From Orobanche coerulescens (Eukaryota; Streptophyta; Magnoliopsida; Lamiales; Orobanchaceae), in assembly GCA_033398695.1 (NCBI GenBank), contig CM065816.1:132033358-132097357 (forward strand): a DNA stretch of 64,000 nucleotides, read 5' to 3'. Under the pieces are notes generated by a model. It did not search any database, had not been told where the DNA came from, and was given only the letters and a program-made list of their open reading frames with translations. This document shows, one piece after another, positions 57,209-64,000 of this stretch; position 1 is the stretch's first letter, and each line of letters begins with the position of its first letter. Made by a program: the position numbers and the translations under genes.

Positions 57209-59665
57209 TGTAACACCCCCAAACTAGGCGACCATTACAGTGCCGTGGACCCCCGATTGGGACCCACCAGGCGAATGAAAATCAATGACTTAAATAATAT
57301 AATTGTAGTACCGAACCACATTATATCATCAATTACTCCGATGAGGAGTTTTATTACAACACACCCAAGATCATACAAAACACATGTATATTTTATATGA
57401 AGATAAAATATACAACACTGAATAAAATGAGTATTCAAACGGAAGTCTGCAGAGGAAATAAAATGAAGAAAATACGAATGACTGAAAAGGACTGGGGCCC
57501 CCTAGTAATATCACTGGGACTCCTCGCCGTCAACATGCTCTTCCCGTGCCTTTCCCTTGCCGTTACCTGAAAACAATATCCCCAACGGGGTCAGTTACAC
57601 AGAACAATAATCCTCAAGAGTTGAATAAACACAATCATGATATATCTTAATTATGAGATGAAGCTGAAGAGAGGCATCATAGTACGCCCGTAATGGTATG
57701 TGCAAGTGCACAAGACGAGTGTCCGGACACACCCGTCATTGTACCTAATTAGTCTCACGGAAGTACATTACCGTGTGCACAGTCCAATGTGTCGGTGAAC
57801 CCAACACATGACCATCACGTGCCCGACTAAAAATTCCACACATCCCCACTCGGCCACGCAATATGAACCCAGAAGGTCATATGGACAAGAAATGACCATG
57901 ACGAATAATAATGAATAACAATCCGACAAAGTCAAGAATGACTCATCGAGATGAAATGATAGTGAAATGAATGATAGCTCAATGAAATGATTGGAACCAT
58001 CGTTCCTCGTGAATGAAGTGATTATTTGACAAACACAAGTCTCAATACGATTAATACATTATGAATGAATTATGATTATGATTTATGAATGAACAACCAC
58101 GAAAGGAATGAGTATCCTTTTAACCGAGTAAGAATTAACTTGCACAACACCGGTGAAGAATGTCCTTCCTCGAATAACGTCCTAAAAAGAGATGTCGGTC
58201 GCTCGAACAACCTTGAATAACAATAATTACCAACAACCGCTCAATACACGTATCAAGCAACGAAACACGACTAACTCAAAAGTCGATACAACGATAATCA
58301 AACTCATTGGGGCATTCTAACGAATACGTTGTAAACATCCTTCCCGTTAGTTACAACCAATTCCAAATTATCGAAACCAACTTCCAAATGATTGATTCAA
58401 ACCAACAAAATAATATCAATGGCATCAATAATTCAATAGGAATACTTCAATCGAGGTCATGGCAACAACTAATCTAAAACCCCCAAAAACCAAAGTCAAC
58501 CCTTAAGGGTTCTTGAATAAATCTTCAAATATTCATCAATTCTGAAATATACACCAATAAATCCCTAGAAATACATGTATCCAAGGTAGATAATCCATAT
58601 CTAACATTTCCAACATAATATCTAGCTAATACGAAGAGATCGAAATCAAAACACCCAAATCCCGAAATTCCAGATTCAAGAATTAATTACCTTGATTCGG
58701 TGTGTTGGAGAGGATTAGACGATGATTAATTTGAACTAGGAGCTTGAAAATGATGGTAGATGACTCCATCTCGAAAAACACTTCACCAATGTCCAAAATT
58801 GCCCAAAACCGACGGGAGGAGGAAGAGAGAAGTGAAAATGATAAATCTGGGCCAGACTGTCCTATTTATAGCCATCCCAGTTTAGCGTGCGCTAGCTCTT
58901 GTGCTTAGCATGCGCTAACGGGTGTACCGGGTAGTCCAGTACCCTCTGACTGCAACGTTAGCATGCGCTACGTACCTTGGTAGCGTGCGCTAACGCCTCT
59001 ACTTAACGTGCGTTAACCTTGTGTTAGCGCGCGCTACCTGATGGTTGATGCCCAGAATATCGGAGTCCAGAACCTACTGTCCTCCTGCCTTGCGCGCGTT
59101 AGCATGCTCTACACCCATTACACAGCATGCGCTACTACCACCTTTAGCGTATGCTAAAATCCACTCATAGCGTGCGCTAGTAGTTATTTCGTTTCCAGTC
59201 CAGTACCCACTGGACTCTGCCTGATCGGATCTTAACGCACGCAACACTAATTGCTAGCGTGCGCTATCCATACCCACTAGCGTTCGCTACATACCATTTG
59301 TAGCGTGCGCTACTACAACTCACTTTCAGTCCAGTGCCTTCTGGACTGTCTGTCTGAACCACATTAGCGTGCGCTAAAGCTGAGAGGTAGCGTGCGCTAC
59401 TCGTACTCAATTAGCGCGCGCTAAAGAGAGTACGTAGCGTGCGCTACTCCTCACACAGAGCCCACTACAAAGGTGACAATGAAGATAAGCTCGGCCCGAT
59501 TTCCAACCGGGTTGAATGATGAATAATGACTGATACACGATACAGATTACTCTGAACGGTGAATATAGTGAATGAATGTGAATGATGAATGATTATTACT
59601 GAGCGAATTTTACTGAGTGACAATATACTGAATGATAATTAATGAATTTACAACCGGGTATTACA
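57209..59665 (-). repeat. Element D 5' LTR
   Basis: 2457 bp. Same parts as the 3' LTR: palindrome array 58883-59440, TATAAATA 58863-58870 (12-nt gap), hairpin 57710-57742. CpG decay differs copy by copy from the 3' LTR. Confidence 0.92.
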
Positions 59666-60962
59666 TCATCTATGGAAAATTTGGCCAAAAAGAGGCTGTA
59701 AAAATGTGTGTCATAGGACCGCTTCCAAATTGAAGATGGAAACCAAGTTGGTTGGGACAAAAGTTAACACAATCGCTCGGACCTTTGTTTACTAAAACCG
59801 CGATAACTCCCTCGTTAGGAAGGCTGTGGACAAATGGTCAGATGTTATAGAAACTAGACTTCCATACCTTTCTATCCATAGGTCGTGCACTACACGTATC
59901 ATAAACTCATATCATAGTGCATGTTTTAAGTGGCTTCTTTAGTATTTATCAAGTTCAGTGAGAAAAGAAGGTTGAAATGATATCTAATGGTATAAGTGTT
60001 GATGCAAATACATGGCACTGACAACCATAGGTGTGTTTAAATGCATCATGGTGTTCGATTTCTTATCTCGACTAATAATCTTTTCGGTAACTCCGTCTTG
60101 GTTGACTTGCAGGGAAAGTAGGAATGTCGGTATAGCTAAGGCTGTTTAAAAACCACTGATTCCATTTGACTTTCATAGCATAAACAAATACCAAGGAGGA
60201 TGCGCCTAATCATGATCAAAAGTGTAGACAAATCCACCAAAATGCATCAAATCAACCAAGTATTTTAATTCTCAATTGCAAGTATACGTCATAATAGCCA
60301 TATTATGTGGATGCAACACGGTGAATCATAATTAAGTATTTTGAACCTTGAGACATAATGAATATACCATAACCAACTTGTCTTGACCATCCAATAAAAT
60401 TGACTAAATATAGTCAAATATGTAAGGCACATACCTTTACAAATACTTGGAAAAGTATTCGTATCTATAGTCACACGAACCATAATCGAGGTCAACGAAT
60501 TCATGTATTTACCGCAATATGCCATTGCTTTATATGTTAAAATTCATGAGAATTACCCTTACATTCTTTCATATATCATATTGCAACATGCAATATTTTA
60601 TTTAATAAGATGAAATATGGAGTTTTCTAAGTATGAGATTGGGCCAAGACCAACATGGTGGTCCCTCATTTCAACTTGACAAATCCGTCACATATCGATT
60701 TTGACCACGACATATCCATCGCAATCGATGTTTGTCCCATTTGTACGTCATAAATTCGTGACTAATTATGAACAAGTCATAACTTTACCGTTACCAACAA
60801 TGTTCATTTTTTTTAATTATTGGTTTAAAATCAACAAAAAGGTGACGTCAAATCGCACCCAAAATGTGGTGTATGCAACAAACACAAATATCGACTTTCA
60901 ACAATTATCCGTGACTCCTCCAGGACCATCACACAGTTGTCTTCGACATATGAGAGTGATAC
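59666..60962. other. Unclassified non-coding DNA (right part)
   Basis: 1.3 kb that continues the sequence interrupted by D at 40838. No coding region, repeat or element edge is recognised. Element E begins at 60963. Confidence 0.5.
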
Positions 60963-62966
60963 TGTAACACCCCCAAGTTATTCACGATATATTACAGTGC
61001 CGTGAGCCCCTTTGTGGGACCCACAAGGCTATAATTACGCGGAACCATAAACCTAGACCGATAAGGTCTAAACATAAACCCAAAAGAAGGCAATAAGGAT
61101 GACACCAATGTAATAATCAATTCGACAGAATACAATACATCGGGAATTTGAAACCCAGGGCAACACAGGCCACAACATTATGAACAACTGAAACATTACT
61201 CGAGGATTCAAACCATTCCCAGTACAACAATACCGAATGGAATAAGGTACAAAAACATAGACAGAAATAAGATACAGCATCACTCTTGCCCATCATCTTC
61301 GTGCCGACCCGGTACACGCATTTCCCCTCTCCTGGATCCTGAAATACATGAAAGGTATTTCCCCTAAAAGGGGTTAGCCATCGAATAGATAGTACAAGTA
61401 TATCGAATATGAAACACAATACTTCTCGACAATAAAGCAAATTATATTCTCATTTCATCAAACTCAAGACTAGTGTTCCAGAATAACTAAATCTCATAGC
61501 ATTTCATTTCAATACATACGTGATTAACCATGGAACCGCACCAAAGGCAACAAAACCCTCTGAGGCCCCGTCGGACCCTCCCAGAGTGGTGTACCCAAAA
61601 TATTTGTGAAATCACACCAAGGTAACGGAACCATCTTAGGACCCGTCGGTCCATCCCAGAGTGAATATATACAATCATACAATTCACATAACTCACTTTC
61701 AAAGTCGAGAACGTATAATCATAAACATATACTTGCCTTTGAGACATTAAAACCGAAGTGAAAAATGGTGTTCAAACTTGAGAGGTCCAAGAACGCACTT
61801 CCAGGCCTAAACGATTCGTAGAGAAATACGATAATCAATCATCAATACTCAATTCTCAAGGAAGACTCCCGAAACCCCCCTTTTACGATTCATAAATCTT
61901 CAAAGTATTCACATAGAGGTTGGAAATCATCCAAACCTATCTACTTCAATTAATACGCAAAATCATTCGTATAATCATAAGGGGAAAGTGGATATGGAGT
62001 AGATACATCATAATCTCAAGGATTTCAATCTTCAAGATGTATAAATCGGACGGATCTAAGAAAATCCCCAAAATCTCCCAAAACTAGGGTTCTAAGGAAT
62101 TTACCTTGATTTGGAGAGAATGAACAGATTAGATGTTGTATAATCCTTGTTATTCGACCAAAGATGATGATGGATGATGAAATGTTTCCCCCAAATAGCC
62201 TCCGAATCGCCCTCTCGTGCTCTCTCGTTGGAAATAGAGAAAAGAGATGAAAAATGACAAAGAACAGGGTTGACCCTCCTTATATACTATGTATGATTAG
62301 CGCGCGCTAAAACTCAAGGTTAGCGTGCGCTAACGGGGTCACCCGATAGTCCAGTAGCTTCTGACCTACGATGTTAGCGTGTACTACCACATCCTTAGCG
62401 TGCGCTAACTGTTACCATGCAAAACCTCCAAACTCACTGCCCATCTTGCTAGCGTGTGCTACATGAGGCACTAGCGCGCGTTACGTAATGCCTATAGCGT
62501 GTGCTAGCTCATGCCTAGCGTGCGTTAACTGTTAGTCCAGAGAACATAATCACCCCAATGCCCCTGTCAACTCAGCATATTAGCGTGCGCTACAGGCGAT
62601 GCTAGCGCGTGCTACTCAACATGAATAGCGTCCGTTAGGTCATGCCTAGCGTGCGCTAACTGCTAGTCTAGAGGGCAGAACCCAGCTACTGCCTCTGCCA
62701 AGCTCGGACTATTAGCGTGCGCTGGAGGCAAAGTTATCTCACGCTACTCAACAAAAATAGCGTGCGGTAGCTTACGCCTAGCGTACACTATCTACCTCAA
62801 GCAAAACATCGCTGCAAGGTCCAATCAATACGAACATGTCCCAAAAGGTATGATACTCTAAAATCAACAACAACAACAACAACAACATCTCAATAAGTGC
62901 TTACAAGAGCGACAAAAGTGAAAGAACGTCGAAGACCAAAAATTCACGGAAAGTATGGTTATTACA
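60963..62966 (-). repeat. Element E 3' LTR
   Basis: 2004 bp. Palindrome array 62298-62795, TATATAA on the minus strand at 62280-62286, an (AAC)n run at 62864-62887. Near 61550-61670 two copies of a block, minus-strand CTCTGGGAGGGTCC...GGGCCTC, resemble the 95-bp repeat of element B's LTR. Confidence 0.9.
62298..62795 (-). repeat. TAGCGCACGCTA-type array, E U3
   Basis: 16 copies counted, from perfect TAGCGCGCGCTA (62298-62309) to decayed forms. AGTCCAG half-motifs lie between them. The nearest copy is 11 nt from the TATA box. Confidence 0.9.
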
Positions 62967-64000
62967 GTCTCCCCCTCTAAAAAGAAGTTTCGTCCCAAAA
63001 CTTAGAAATAAAAGTTCGGGGTATCCCGATCGCATCTTCTCTTCCGTATCCCAAGTCGCCTCCTCGACTCCATGTCTCGACCATTGCGCCTTAACCAATG
63101 GAATGGTTTTGTGTCGAAGCTGTTTCACACGACATTCAAGGATCTCCACGGGTCTCTCTGGAAAGGTAACACCCTCCGCTACAAAAATCTCACTATAGTC
63201 GATAATATGACTTGGATCCGGCACGTACTTTCTCAGCTTAAAAATATGAAAAACGCTATGGACATGACTCAAAGCTGGAGGCAACGCCAAACGATAAGCT
63301 AAATCTCCAACCTTGTCCAAAATTTCAAACGGTCCAATATACCTCGGACTAAGTTTCCCCTTTTTCCCGAAACGGAAAACTCCTTTGGTCGGCGATACCT
63401 TGAGTAGAACATGGTCGACAACTTCGAATTCCAATGGTCGACAACGAGTATCGGCATAAGATTTCTGACGGCTCTGGGCAGTCAACAACCGGTCTCGAAT
63501 AATAGAAATCTTCTCCTTAGTTTCCATCAACACATCCAGTTCCATTCCGACTAACTCCGAAGCCTCATCCCAACATAATGGCGATCTACAGCGCCTACCA
63601 TAAAGTGCCTCAAATGGTGCCATTTTGATCGACGCATGCCAACTATTATTGTAGGCAAACTCGATCAATGGCAAATGAAGTTCCCAATCATTACTCCAGT
63701 CTAGGGCACAAGCCCGCAACATATCCTCCAACGTCTGGATTATCCGCTCAGTCTGACTGTCCTAACTCAACTCGGTGCCCAAGGCCTCAAGGACCGCTTG
63801 CCAGAAATGTGACACGAAATGACCATCTCGATCAGAAACAATAGTTTTAGGGGCACCGTGCAATCTCACAATCTCAGCTATAAAGGTTCGGGTCAGTCTC
63901 TCTGGTCTCTAAGTACCCTTAATACCAAGAAAATGTGCAGGCTTGGTTAATCGATCAATGATTACCCAAATCATATTCATTCCGGCTCTAGACCTCGGCA
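62901..64000 (-). pseudogene. Element E integrase with chromodomain-like tail (partial, broken)
   Basis: Reading from 64000: MNMIWVIIDRLTKPAHFLG, a stop, then [20 protein letters not shown] (second catalytic aspartate). A stop and small loss near 63760 remove the usual HPQTDG block. Then SQTERIIQTLEDM (glutamate), FAYNNSWHASIKMAPFEALY, GPFEILDKVG and the tail WSRHGVEEATWDTEEKMR. The stop expected after YPEL is missing, so the frame runs on through the PPT stem (62985-63003) and 66 bp into the LTR. Confidence 0.88.

Larger units (their letters stand above)
40839..59665 (-). mobile_element. Element D: Tekay-like Ty3/gypsy chromovirus with a copia element nested in pol
   Basis: LTRs 40839-43239 (3') and 57209-59665 (5'), minus-strand TGTAATACCCG...GGGGGTGTTACA. 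Flanks TCATT (40834-40838) and TCATC (59666-59670) are a one-mismatch target duplication. The interior reads gag, protease, RT-RNase H, integrase and chromodomain-like end on the minus strand. It is damaged: the gag capsid is lost, a foreign LTR fragment lies between protease and RT, there is a frameshift in RT and a copia element splits integrase. Clade assignment rests on the pol tail and LTR style. Confidence 0.92.
60963..64000 (-). mobile_element. Element E: Ty3/gypsy chromovirus, 3' part only
   Basis: 3' LTR 60963-62966 (minus-strand TGTAATAACC...GGGGGTGTTACA), PPT beside it, then integrase on the minus strand running off the window. Same class as D but a different family by LTR sequence. 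Confidence 0.9.

Noticed and set aside
57235..57438. Minus-strand 67-codon frame
   Set aside because: Inside the D 5' LTR. The corresponding plus-strand frames are mirrored in the 3' LTR at 40794-41030.

Overview
The window is plant nuclear DNA, most likely from a large-genome angiosperm. It is essentially a stack of nested retrotransposons with no intact single-copy host gene. The plant assignment rests on several features seen directly: initiator-tRNA-Met primer-binding sites, Ty3/gypsy chromovirus pol with a chromodomain-like tail, a degenerate Ty1/copia element, an RTE-type LINE, a tRNA-Asp primer-binding site and a cytokinin-activation (LOG) coding sequence. The species cannot be named from the sequence.

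Layout, left to right. Positions 1-37309 are best read as one minus-strand element, here called X. It has LTRs longer than 4 kb and an internal region of only about 390 bp. Its left (3') LTR is split by a full-length RTE LINE (2363-6473, 16-bp target duplication) and by element A (7623-18900). A has 3.2-3.3 kb LTRs, a gag gene and no pol, and a copia solo LTR (11468-13424) sits inside it. X's right (5') LTR is split by element C (26817-33090). C carries a tRNA-Asp primer-binding site, an unrecognised 181-codon ORF and an intronless, once-broken LOG cytokinin-enzyme copy. C's own 5' LTR is interrupted by element B (20145-26816), a second gag-only element. A deletion joins B's damaged 5' LTR to the end of X. 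The rest of X's 5' LTR is 33091-37309.

Positions 37310-40838 and 59666-60962 are non-coding DNA of unknown origin, split by element D (40839-59665). D is a minus-strand Tekay-like chromovirus with 2.4 kb LTRs. Its integrase is split by a complete but decayed Ty1/copia element (43736-53176, target duplication ATAAG). Positions 60963-64000 hold the 3' LTR and pol end of another chromovirus, E, which continues past the window.

The most unusual signal is shared cis-architecture. The LTR promoters of A, B, D and E all carry 12-18 scattered copies of a near-palindrome, TAGCGCACGCTA in the sense of transcription. The last copy ends 10-12 nt before the TATA box in every LTR that still has one. X and C use other CpG palindromes of the form TTA...TAA (TTACGGCCGTAA, TTACGTACGTAA). 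A, B, X and D share a leader motif downstream of the primer-binding site. A, B, D, E and X share a stem-loop next to the polypurine tract, and A, B, X and D carry hairpin blocks downstream of the TATA box. This suggests (inference) that the gag-only and codeless elements are parasites using the packaging, transcription and replication signals of coding elements such as D and E.
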